A stretch of 64,000 nucleotides of DNA from Kineothrix sp. IPX-CK (GTDB lineage: Bacteria; Bacillota; Clostridia; Lachnospirales; Lachnospiraceae): assembly GCF_039134705.1 (NCBI RefSeq), contig NZ_CP146256.1, positions 2,852,001 through 2,916,000 of the forward strand, written 5' to 3'. The notes beneath the pieces are model-generated. The model was not told the DNA's origin and did not search any database. It saw only the letters and a program-made list of their open reading frames with translations. Shown here piece by piece: positions 52,572-61,700 of this stretch (positions are counted from its first letter, which is position 1; each line of letters starts with the position of its first letter). Position numbers and translations under genes: made by a program.

Positions 52572-53624
52572 TTATTCCTCACTTTTGCTTTCGTTCGCTT
52601 CCGCTTTGTTTGACTCGATTCTCTCCGTCTTATCCTCTTTCTTTTGCTTATACCTGTGAAAGAGGGAGCCGCTGCTTTTGTTATCCTTTTTCCTAATGAA
52701 ATGCCGAATAAGCAACACAGCCAGTATAATAACTATCGCCCATAAGACAATATATGGCAACCAGATAATGAAATAGATAAAGAAATTTTTGATTCCGTTT
52801 CCTACATTGTTCATGGAGCTTATGAATCCCACAGATATTTTTTCCCATGCAGAAACCTGAAGGGAGGGCGTCAGCACCTCTACCTCGCGGATATTTAAGT
52901 ACACGGTAGAATAATCTACCAGATTATCGTAAGTACGAAGCTGAGATTCCATACTCTGAAGCTGATAGCGCACTTCCGACAGCCGTGCTTCTATAGCGAT
53001 AATATCCTCCATACTTTCCGCTTTTTCAAGCAGTTCTAACAGCCGCTCCTGCTCCACCTCCAAAGCCTTTTTATGGCTTTCTGTGTCCACATACTGAAGG
53101 GTGATGTCCTGCGTACTCTCGGAGCGGCTTGTTACGTTGGATATGTCTGATACCGCCGTCACAAAATCATTCAGTCTCTCCCTCGGAATTCGAATAGTAA
53201 GGTTGGCAGACCTGTTGTTTTGCCCGTATCTGCTGCTTCCATTATAGACATTCAGATTCTCCATATAGCCGCCAAGCTCCGACACCTTACTTTCCACCTT
53301 GGGAAGAAGTTCGTCGAAAACCTCCGTCTCTACGTCCATGCTCACTGTCTCAATCAATTTACGATTGGATTTCACGGAAATTTCTGCGGAAGTTCCCCCT
53401 GCCTCTGCGGGTGCAGACTCCTCGCTGGCCACTTCATATTCTTGCACATACACTTCATCAGAGGCGTATCCCCCATAATCGGCATCACTGGCTTCCTGGG
53501 GCACCGCCGCACTGTCCGCCGTGGAAGAGCTTACACTTCCACAGCCTGAAAAACCGAGCACAGCTACACCTATTATCGCTGCCCACAGCTTATATTTCCA
53601 GTTCTTTATCCGTAATTTTTCCAT
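52572..53624 (-). CDS. DUF4349-domain lipoprotein
   Basis: Membrane protein of 350 aa. A signal with lipobox VLGFSGC precedes an Ala/Ser/Glu-rich spacer. The DUF4349 domain (about 85-265) has KLIETVSMDVET and LTIRIPRERLNDFV, followed by a coiled coil (about 180-240). A TM helix near 285-310 (IVLWAIVIILAVLLIRHF) and a Lys/Glu-rich tail end it. Lipid anchor and C-terminal helix together make a hairpin-like topology. Function unknown; it is operonic with era. Confidence 0.85.
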   Translation of the reverse strand: MEKLRIKNWKYKLWAAIIGVAVLGFSGCGSVSSSTADSAAVPQEASDADYGGYASDEVYVQEYEVASEESAPAEAGGTSAEISVKSNRKLIETVSMDVETEVFDELLPKVESKVSELGGYMENLNVYNGSSRYGQNNRSANLTIRIPRERLNDFVTAVSDISNVTSRSESTQDITLQYVDTESHKKALEVEQERLLELLEKAESMEDIIAIEARLSEVRYQLQSMESQLRTYDNLVDYSTVYLNIREVEVLTPSLQVSAWEKISVGFISSMNNVGNGIKNFFIYFIIWLPYIVLWAIVIILAVLLIRHFIRKKDNKSSGSLFHRYKQKKEDKTERIESNKAEANESKSEE

Positions 53625-53660
53625 AATAATCCCCTATCCTTCCATCGCTGCAATGATCAA

Positions 53661-56606
53661 TTAATGAAAAAGAGGCTCGATATTCATGAACATCGCTTCA
53701 TTCTCTTTAAGTTTCTCTTCATTTCCCACCACACATAAGCAGTCCTCTTTCATAAAAGCTCTGATATATTCCGACAACCCTCTTATGGTTTCTGCCGTCG
53801 TGGCAAGCAACTCATCCCTTTCCTGCTGCACCCTGTCGAAAGACAAATTAGTCAGATAACCTCCCATGGAATAAATTCCTTTGGTGGCCGGTGTCATTGG
53901 TACGTCCAAATCGCTGATGGCTCCGATGATAAACTGGGTGATCGTCCTTTCGTCCGCTTCGAAGGTGCTTATATAATCCGCCGCATTCTCATATACTTCC
54001 ACTGTTTTCTCCAAATTGGGATCTCTGTAAGATACGAAATAGCTGTCTCCCGATTTACTGAAATTGCACATGCAGCCGTAAGCGCCGCCCTTTACCCTCA
54101 CTCTGTTCCAGAGGAAATCGTAACCCATCATCACCTTAAGCACTTTAAGCGCACCGGTGTAGGGAAGCCCTTCGTGAATGAAGTTGCCCGCACGGCATAC
54201 GAACTGTATCTGTGCGGAGGTAAGGTACCCTTCGTTCTTCCTTACAAGCTTAGGCTCAAATTTCTTTTTCTCCACAGGAAAAGTATACAGACCTTTTTTA
54301 AATTCTCTCACCATCGTTTCAATTCCAGGATATTCTTTTTCAGTTGCAGTGTAATCCACCATGAGGTTCTCCGGCCGGAAGATATATACCGCAAGCTGCT
54401 TTAATTTCTCGATCAAATCGTCTTTCTCATCTTCGAACTGCGATTCCAGCTTTTCTAACAAACGATACTGCGGAATGCCGCTTATCTGTTCCGCCACCGC
54501 CGCCGTACCCGAGATGTAAGACAATGCTCTTATTGCCGCCAGAGAATGGCCTGATGAGGTCATAGTAGCCTGCATTCTGGACTGTACCTCTGCAATGATT
54601 TCATACAGGCGCTTGGTATCGTCGAACTTGGAATGGAGTGCGATTTCTTCTACCAGCTTGAAAGCCTCCTCCAAATTTTCATACAGTACTTTTGCTTTGA
54701 TTTCGAGTTTCATACTGTAATCATCCAGATTCAGCGCATTGGAATAAGTATTCACTACCATGTCAATGCCGCCGGTCTTTATATTCGTCTCGTGGTATAA
54801 ATCGCCGTAGCTGTAATTTAACGTATCCACCATGCCCAACACCTGCTTCAATATGCCGATATAAGGGAACAGCTCCTCCGGTACGCTGCCGATGTCAAAG
54901 ACGAACCGCAGATAGCCAATGCCATTTGTAAATATATTGTGGAACAATATCAGGGTGCCGTCCGAATACCGCTCCTCGTTGACAAAGTCCTCCGCTTCCT
55001 TTTTCATATCCGCTCTCGTTAAAAGAGGTATCTTCTCCAAATCCTCCTTGGAACTGGGTTCCTCCTGATAGCGCTCCAGCGCCTTCGTCTCCTCTATGAT
55101 TCTCTCCAAATCCCGTTCACTTAAGGTTTCCCTGTATTCCTGAAGCTCCTTTTGCAGTGCGGCCTCCTTTTTGGAGGTCAGGCCCTTCTGGGGTGAGAGC
55201 ACCAGCACCGTCTTATGAGTGTTGTTAAGGAGATATTTTTTTACCAGTTCTTCAAAATATCCGGTTTCTATTTCTTTTTTGAGTGCCGCAAAAGTATCGT
55301 TCGCCTCCACATGGATCAACGGCTTTCTCTCGTCATAAAGCCAGCTGTCAAGTACCTGAAGTCCCAGAATAAGCCCTTTCGGGTAAGAGCCGAAATCCGA
55401 TTCTCTATATTTGAATTCAAAGTAGTTAAGGCCTGCTGCCAGCGCCTTTTTATCTATTCCGTTTTCTGCCTGCCGCTCCAGCACCTCCTCAATAGTCCGC
55501 ACGAACTCCTCCTTACGGGAAAGGTCCGTATTCTTAGCCACTACGGAAAAGAATGGCTGCATAATCCCATTATCATAGGTACTGTATATTTCCTTGCCGA
55601 TTCCCTTATCTGTCAGCGCCTGCTTCAAGGGCGCGCCCGGTGCGGAGCAAAGAGCATAATCCAGCACCTGAAAGGCGATATACAGCTTTCTGTCCAGATT
55701 ATCACCGACTACGGTATTATAGGTCAGGTAAGTATTTTCCTTCTCCGACTCATCTTCCATAATCGAATATTCCTTGAATATTTCTCTGGGTGCTTCGAAA
55801 AACTCCTGAAGCTTAATCTGGGAGTCTATGTTAAGCGCTTCAAAGCGGGACAAATATTCCTCGTCGATAAAACGCAGCTTCTGCGCCATATCCATATCAC
55901 CATATAAATAAATATAGCTGTTGGAAGGATGATAATACTTTCTGTGGAAATCCAGAAAATCCTCATAAGTAAGAGATGGAATCACATCCGGGTCTCCTCC
56001 CGATTCAGTGCCGTAAGGCGTATCCGGAAAAAGGGAATTAAGAACCTCTCTGTCCAGAACGTCGTCCGGCGAGGAAAAGGTTCCCTTCATCTCGTTGTAA
56101 ACCACTCCGTTAAGCGTCAGCTCATCCTCTGCGCTTTCCATCTCATAGTGCCACCCCTCCTGTCTGAATATCTTCTCCTCTTTGTAAATATTAGGATAAA
56201 ATACCGCATCCAGATAAATGTGCATTAAATTCTGAAAATCCTTGTCATTGCAGCTCGCTACCGGATAAACGGTCTTATCGGGATAGGTCATCGCATTTAA
56301 AAATGTATTCAAAGAACCCTTCACTAATTCTATAAACGGGTCCTTTGCCGGAAAATTTCTGGAGCCGCAAAGCACAGTATGCTCTACGATATGCGCCACT
56401 CCGGTACTGTCTTCAGGCGGAGTGCGAAAGCCGATATAAAAAACTTTGTTATCATCCTCATTTGACAATACGGTAATTCTCGCTCTCGTCTTCTTATGGC
56501 GAAGAAGTACTCCGTGGGAATTCAAATCCTTTACCTCTCTCGCCTCTATAATTTCATAGCTTTCCAAATCCTTTATATTTCGCTTCAGTTCTTCTATATC
56601 TCTCAT
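53661..56606 (-). CDS. M16C metallopeptidase (PreP/CYM1-like)
   Basis: Large zinc peptidase of about 981 aa. The inverted zinc motif HIVEH lies in GVAHIVEHTVLCGS, with the downstream glutamate in the NTFLNAMTYPDKT helix region. Four M16 half-domains in one chain form a closing chamber that degrades peptides; PreP-type enzymes clear transit and other peptides of up to about 65 residues. The start is doubtful: the ATG at 56606 has GGAG 13 bp upstream; an earlier TTG/ATG near 56666 has none. Confidence 0.9.
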   Translation of the reverse strand: MRDIEELKRNIKDLESYEIIEAREVKDLNSHGVLLRHKKTRARITVLSNEDDNKVFYIGFRTPPEDSTGVAHIVEHTVLCGSRNFPAKDPFIELVKGSLNTFLNAMTYPDKTVYPVASCNDKDFQNLMHIYLDAVFYPNIYKEEKIFRQEGWHYEMESAEDELTLNGVVYNEMKGTFSSPDDVLDREVLNSLFPDTPYGTESGGDPDVIPSLTYEDFLDFHRKYYHPSNSYIYLYGDMDMAQKLRFIDEEYLSRFEALNIDSQIKLQEFFEAPREIFKEYSIMEDESEKENTYLTYNTVVGDNLDRKLYIAFQVLDYALCSAPGAPLKQALTDKGIGKEIYSTYDNGIMQPFFSVVAKNTDLSRKEEFVRTIEEVLERQAENGIDKKALAAGLNYFEFKYRESDFGSYPKGLILGLQVLDSWLYDERKPLIHVEANDTFAALKKEIETGYFEELVKKYLLNNTHKTVLVLSPQKGLTSKKEAALQKELQEYRETLSERDLERIIEETKALERYQEEPSSKEDLEKIPLLTRADMKKEAEDFVNEERYSDGTLILFHNIFTNGIGYLRFVFDIGSVPEELFPYIGILKQVLGMVDTLNYSYGDLYHETNIKTGGIDMVVNTYSNALNLDDYSMKLEIKAKVLYENLEEAFKLVEEIALHSKFDDTKRLYEIIAEVQSRMQATMTSSGHSLAAIRALSYISGTAAVAEQISGIPQYRLLEKLESQFEDEKDDLIEKLKQLAVYIFRPENLMVDYTATEKEYPGIETMVREFKKGLYTFPVEKKKFEPKLVRKNEGYLTSAQIQFVCRAGNFIHEGLPYTGALKVLKVMMGYDFLWNRVRVKGGAYGCMCNFSKSGDSYFVSYRDPNLEKTVEVYENAADYISTFEADERTITQFIIGAISDLDVPMTPATKGIYSMGGYLTNLSFDRVQQERDELLATTAETIRGLSEYIRAFMKEDCLCVVGNEEKLKENEAMFMNIEPLFH

Positions 56607-56757
56607 ACTAAATGTCGTTCTCCTTTTCCCGCCAACTTCTTTTATCGTTATTTTCTCCATTTTCAATATATTAACAGCAATTTTATCATATCATACTCTA
56701 TCATTTTTAGCAAAATAGAAAAACATATGCAGAACAAAACTCATTTGTAATATAACA

Positions 56758-56788
56758 ACCGCTCTCTGCTAAGTAGACAGAGAGCGGT
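56758..56788 (-). terminator. Terminator after the sigma-like gene
   Basis: Perfect 11-bp stem ACCGCTCTCTG / CAGAGAGCGGT with a 9-nt loop. The tail is moderately T-rich (TGTTATATT). It separates the sigma-like gene from the M16 peptidase. Confidence 0.7.
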
Positions 56789-56811
56789 CGATTGTCTAAG
56801 ATCCGCATATT

Positions 56812-57549
56812 TTACCGCTTTTCAATATATTCGATATTGTCTCCGCTCATGCGAATTGCTTCCAGAATAATCTCTTCCGATAGCTTGCTCTCCTGCGAAA
56901 GCTCTGCCACCGTCACCTTTCTTTGCAGTACCTCTGCGAGCTCCCTGGCATGGTCGGTCACCTCATTGACCTTATCCAATACCAATTTATCCGTCTGCTT
57001 TTCCTGGAGAGTTCCTGCAATATGCTCCTCCATGGCATCCATGATCATTTTACCCAGCATTCCCTGCGCTTCATCAGAGTGCTCCATGCATCCAAGCATT
57101 GTTACACCCGTCGCCAGAGCCAGATTGCCTTCTCCAATCAAATCCTCCAGATAGACTCCTTGTCCGCCGTACAGTTTGGCGATTTCCACTACCTCGGGAA
57201 GGTAAATCTCAACAAGTCGGGACTGCGCCTGGACATCTCCCGCCATGGCAGACAAGATAACCGCATCCCTCTCTCCTGCCGTGGCTTGTTCAAGGAGTTT
57301 AAGTTCCTCCAGGTAGGCTTCCAGATAATCGGTTTCCTCTTTCGTCAGGTATTCCTCCGCTTCCGCCGGCTGCCCTATCCCTATCCTCTGCTTTTTTAAA
57401 TAATCGGTGACCAGTTCCATCTGCTCCGGGGATAGTTCCATCTCCTTAAAAGCAGACGTTATCTGCTCCTGCGATATACAATTCCCCTGCTCCTTCGCAG
57501 TCCGCTTCAGTCCCTCCAAAGTATTTGCGAACAGAATCTCCTTGTTCAT
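56812..57549 (-). CDS. Sigma-70-like protein lacking promoter-recognition regions
   Basis: Protein of 245 aa. The N-terminal 55 residues resemble sigma region 1.1 (FANTLEGLKRTAKEQGNCIS). The part with RLVEIYLPEVVEIAKLYGG and YLEDLIGEGNLAL matches regions 2.1-2.2, the core-polymerase contact. The FDP...STYATWWIRQAI-type 2.3/2.4 is absent, replaced by MLGKMIMDAMEEHI. A region-3-like helix pair follows (ARELAEVLQRKVTVAELSQE), then the chain ends without region 4. It could bind RNA polymerase without reading a promoter. The start is the ATG at 57549; the ribosome site is GGAG 13 bp upstream. Confidence 0.78.
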   Translation of the reverse strand: MNKEILFANTLEGLKRTAKEQGNCISQEQITSAFKEMELSPEQMELVTDYLKKQRIGIGQPAEAEEYLTKEETDYLEAYLEELKLLEQATAGERDAVILSAMAGDVQAQSRLVEIYLPEVVEIAKLYGGQGVYLEDLIGEGNLALATGVTMLGCMEHSDEAQGMLGKMIMDAMEEHIAGTLQEKQTDKLVLDKVNEVTDHARELAEVLQRKVTVAELSQESKLSEEIILEAIRMSGDNIEYIEKR

Positions 57550-57590
57550 CTTTATACCCATACTCCTTTCAACCTTCTGTCTCCTGCCGC

Positions 57591-58451
57591 TTAGTATAGT
57601 TTCACATGCTCATGGGTGAATAAATGCTCCTGGCAGTATTCATAATTACCGTCACACTTGGAACAGAAACGGAATTCCAACCCCGGACTGTCCACTTCTG
57701 TTCTGCCGCAAATCGCGCATTTATGCTTTGTCACTCCCGTACTTCTTTTCACTTCTTTTTTAAACTCCTGACGACGCTTTACCTGCCTCGGCGACATATG
57801 GATATGGTTTCTCGAGGTGAACCAGAAGACAAGGAAGTTAAGCAAGGACGCTCCCATCGCAAATCTGCTGTAAACGCTACCCGTAAGGAACTGTGCTCCC
57901 AGCATCACCGCGTATATAATTCCCAGCCACTTGATGCGAACCGGAATGATGAACATAAGAAGTACCTGAGCCTCAGGAAAAGTCGCTGCAAACGCGAGAA
58001 AAATGGACATATTTACATAATATGTGCTGAAGTAAAAGGAAATCGCGCTGAAGAAATCCTTCGCTCCATAAGCCGCCATCAGATCCCCGTTAAATATATA
58101 GCAATAGCCCATCAGAAGGAAGCTTCCAATTACCGTAAAAAGCATTCCCGAAAGCAGATAGACGTTATATCTGTAGGTTCCCCAGGACCGCTCCAGGGTC
58201 GTTCCGATAGAATAATAAAAGTAAAGCATAATTAACACGAAAAACAAATTGGAAGTATCCGGCGGCACGATGATCCAAGTAAGGATTCTCCAAATCTGTC
58301 CATGCAGAATCTCATAGGGGTTCAAGGTCAGATAAGATAAAAACAAAGGGTTTATCAAATTGATCAAATACCCTACCGCATAACACATGATCAGCATCAG
58401 CGAAATGTTCTTAATCGCATACTTGCCGAACTTTCTTTCAAAATTACTCAT
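57591..58451 (-). CDS. Rhomboid-like membrane protein with C-terminal zinc ribbon
   Basis: Protein of 286 aa. Six hydrophobic segments (about 15-35, 60-80, 95-120, 135-155, 165-185 and 195-215) resemble rhomboid/derlin folds, but no GxSG serine or matching histidine is seen, so it is probably not a protease. A cytosolic tail from about 225 carries CAICGRTEVD, FCSKCDGNYEYC and H-rich THEH, a likely zinc-binding ribbon. The ATG at 58451 follows GGAGG. It lies 41 bp upstream of the sigma-like gene on the same strand. Confidence 0.75.
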   Translation of the reverse strand: MSNFERKFGKYAIKNISLMLIMCYAVGYLINLINPLFLSYLTLNPYEILHGQIWRILTWIIVPPDTSNLFFVLIMLYFYYSIGTTLERSWGTYRYNVYLLSGMLFTVIGSFLLMGYCYIFNGDLMAAYGAKDFFSAISFYFSTYYVNMSIFLAFAATFPEAQVLLMFIIPVRIKWLGIIYAVMLGAQFLTGSVYSRFAMGASLLNFLVFWFTSRNHIHMSPRQVKRRQEFKKEVKRSTGVTKHKCAICGRTEVDSPGLEFRFCSKCDGNYEYCQEHLFTHEHVKLY

Positions 58452-58628
58452 TTTTGTGTATTCCTCCATTCTATGCCTAAAAACATGCGAGTATATTCTA
58501 ACATTCCCATCTGTAAAAGTAAATAAACTGGAGAAGGTTTCACGAGATATAATAAAAATTTAACTTTCTTATCCAGTTTTTTTACAAAATGTTCTAAAAA
58601 ATATAATGAAAATATTCCGGCATCAACA

Positions 58629-58657
58629 TTGCATTTTGTAGTTACGTGTCGTATAAT
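58629..58657 (+). promoter_or_regulatory. Promoter of the dehydratase-activator fusion
   Basis: -35 TTGCAT (58629-58634) and -10 TATAAT (58652-58657), 17-bp spacer, plus strand, about 100 bp before the start codon. The 300-bp gap to the divergent rhomboid-like gene holds this and nothing else I recognise. Confidence 0.72.
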
Positions 58658-58753
58658 GATTGGGCATGTCTGAGGACTATCCGCTATATATTATAAATAG
58701 GAAAGCTCCGGTTTTAACATGCCTAAATATCAAAAAAGGAAAGGGCGGATACT

Positions 58754-61700
58754 ATGAGTGAATTACGCTATACTTTGGGAATTGATATCGGTTCAACCAC
58801 TGTAAAAATAGCTATTTTGAACGATGCCCATGAAATATTGTTTTCAGATTACGAAAGGCATTTTGCAAACATCCGTGAAACTCTGTCAGGCTTATTGCAA
58901 AAGGCATACGATCAGCTTGGAAATATCGAGCTGCATCCAATGATCACCGGCTCGGGAGGACTTACCTTATCCAATCATCTGAAGGTTCCCTTCGTACAGG
59001 AGGTCATTGCTGTCTCCACCACATTGCAGGAGCTGGCTCCTCAGACCGACGTAGCGATAGAACTGGGCGGAGAGGATGCGAAGATCATTTATTTCGAAGG
59101 AGGAAATGTGGAGCAGCGTATGAACGGTATCTGTGCCGGAGGTACCGGCTCCTTTATCGACCAGATGGCGTCTTTATTACAGACGGACGCCTCGGGCCTG
59201 AACGAATATGCCAAGGAGTATCATTCCCTATATACCATCGCCGCGAGATGCGGTGTATTTGCCAAATCGGACATTCAGCCTCTCATCAATGAAGGTGCCA
59301 CCAAAGAGGACCTTTCCGCTTCTATCTTCCAGGCGGTTGTAAACCAGACGATCTCCGGCCTCGCCTGCGGTAAGCCGATCAGGGGACATGTAGCTTTCTT
59401 AGGAGGCCCTCTATACTTTCTATCCGAGCTGAAGGAATCCTTTATCCGCACGCTGAAACTGGATGAAGATCACATTGTCAATACAGAACATTCTCATCTT
59501 TTTGCCGCTATCGGCTCCGCCTTGAATGCAAAGGAAGAGGTGTTTTACTCCATGGAGGAGATGGTTTTAAAGCTTTCCTCCGACATAAAAATGGACTTCG
59601 AAGTGGAACGTATGGAACCGCTTTTTGAAAACGAAGCATCCTACATGGAATTCAAGAGCAGACATTCCGTACATCACGTAGCCACCTCGGATCTGGCATC
59701 CTATCATGGAAATTGCTTTCTCGGCATCGATGCCGGAAGCACTACCACCAAAGTGGCTCTCGTAGCCGAAGACGGCTCTCTCCTGTATTCCTTCTACAGC
59801 AGTAACGATGGAAGCCCTCTGAAGACGGCAATCCGCTCCATCAAGGAGATTTACACACTGCTGCCTGAGGATGTAAACATCGTGCGCTCCTGTTCTACCG
59901 GATACGGAGAGGCGCTGATGAAGGCTGCATTTTTGCTGGATGACGGCGAAGTGGAGACGGTGGCACACTACTATGCCGCTGCCTTTTTCGACCCTTCCGT
60001 GGATTGTATTCTCGACATCGGCGGTCAGGACATGAAGTGCATCAAAATCAAAAATCAGACCGTGGACAGCGTACAGCTTAATGAAGCATGCTCTGCGGGC
60101 TGCGGCTCATTCATAGAAACCTTCGCGAAATCGCTGAACTACAGCGTAGAGGACTTCGCTCAGGCCGCATTGTTCGCAGAGCACCCTATCGATCTCGGTA
60201 CCCGTTGTACCGTATTTATGAATTCCAAAGTAAAGCAGGCACAAAAGGAAGGCGCCAAAGTGGCAGACATCTCTGCCGGACTTGCATATTCCGTTATTAA
60301 AAACGCACTGTTCAAGGTAATAAAAGTAGCAGACGCTTCGGAACTGGGCAAGCACATCGTGGTACAGGGCGGCACCTTTTATAACGATGCAATCCTTCGA
60401 GGCTTTGAGAAAATTGCTGACTGCAAGGCAATTCGTCCCGACATCGCCGGCATCATGGGCGCTTTCGGAGCCGCTCTCATCGCCCGCGAACGCTATACTC
60501 AGGACTACGATACCTCCATGCTCTCTATCGAGCAGATAGAAGCGCTCCAATTCGAAACAAGCATGGCGAAATGCAAGGGCTGCACGAACAACTGCCGTCT
60601 GACCATTAACAAATTCAGCGGTGGTAGGCAATATATTTCCGGCAACCGCTGCGAACGAGGACTTGGAAAAACAAAAAATGAGGACGGGATCCCCAATCTC
60701 TTCGAGTATAAATTAAAAAGAATATTCGGCTACGAGCCCCTTCCTGCCGACGAGGCAAAAAGAGGACGGGTGGGAATTCCAAGAGTACTCAACATGTACG
60801 AGAACTATCCGTTCTGGCATATGTTCTTTACGAAGCTGGGCTATCAGGTGGTCCTCTCTCCTCTTTCCAACCACAACATTTATTCTCTCGGCATCGAATC
60901 CATTCCAAGTGAATCCGAGTGCTATCCGGCTAAGCTGGCCCACGGCCATGTGAGCTGGCTCATTCACGAGGGTGTGGATTTCATCTTCTATCCCGCTCTT
61001 TTTTATGAGCGCAATGAGTTCGAGGAGGCCAACAATCACTATAACTGTCCTATTGTAACCTCTTATTCGGAGAATATAAAAAATAATGTTGAAGAAATCG
61101 GACGCGGTGAAGCTGTTTTAAGAAATCCCTTCATGTCCTTCCGCGATGTAAAGACCATATCGGAAGCTTTAATCAAGGAATTTACGGAGATTCCTGCTGG
61201 GGAGATTATCGACGCAGTGGATGCCGGATGGAAGGAAATGAATCAGGCAAGGCTCGATATGATGAAAAAGGGCGAAGAAACGATAAAGTATCTGGAAGAA
61301 AACGGCAGGCATGGTATCGTCCTTGCCGGGCGTCCTTACCATATCGACCCTGAGATCAACCACGGTATCCCCGAGCTGATTACCTCCTATGGCGTTGCTG
61401 TTCTGACAGAGGATTCTGTTTCCCATTTAGCGAACCCGGAGCGTCCCCTCATCGTATCCGACCAGTGGATGTACCATTCAAGATTGTATGCTGCGGCAAG
61501 CTATGTAAAAACACGGGAGGATTTGGACCTGATCCAGCTGAATTCCTTCGGCTGCGGTCTGGACGCTGTTACCACCGATCAGGTAAGCGACATCCTTTCC
61601 GGTTCGGGTAAGATTTATACCTGCTTAAAAATTGACGAGGTAAACAACCTTGGAGCGGCGAGAATTCGTGTCCGTTCCCTGCTCTCTGCGATCCGTGTCA

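Noticed and set aside
20753..58753. CRISPR arrays, tRNA or rRNA genes, prophage or restriction genes
   Set aside because: No regularly spaced repeats, cloverleaf-like sequences, rRNA stretches or matching protein families were seen, though short RNAs cannot be fully excluded by eye.
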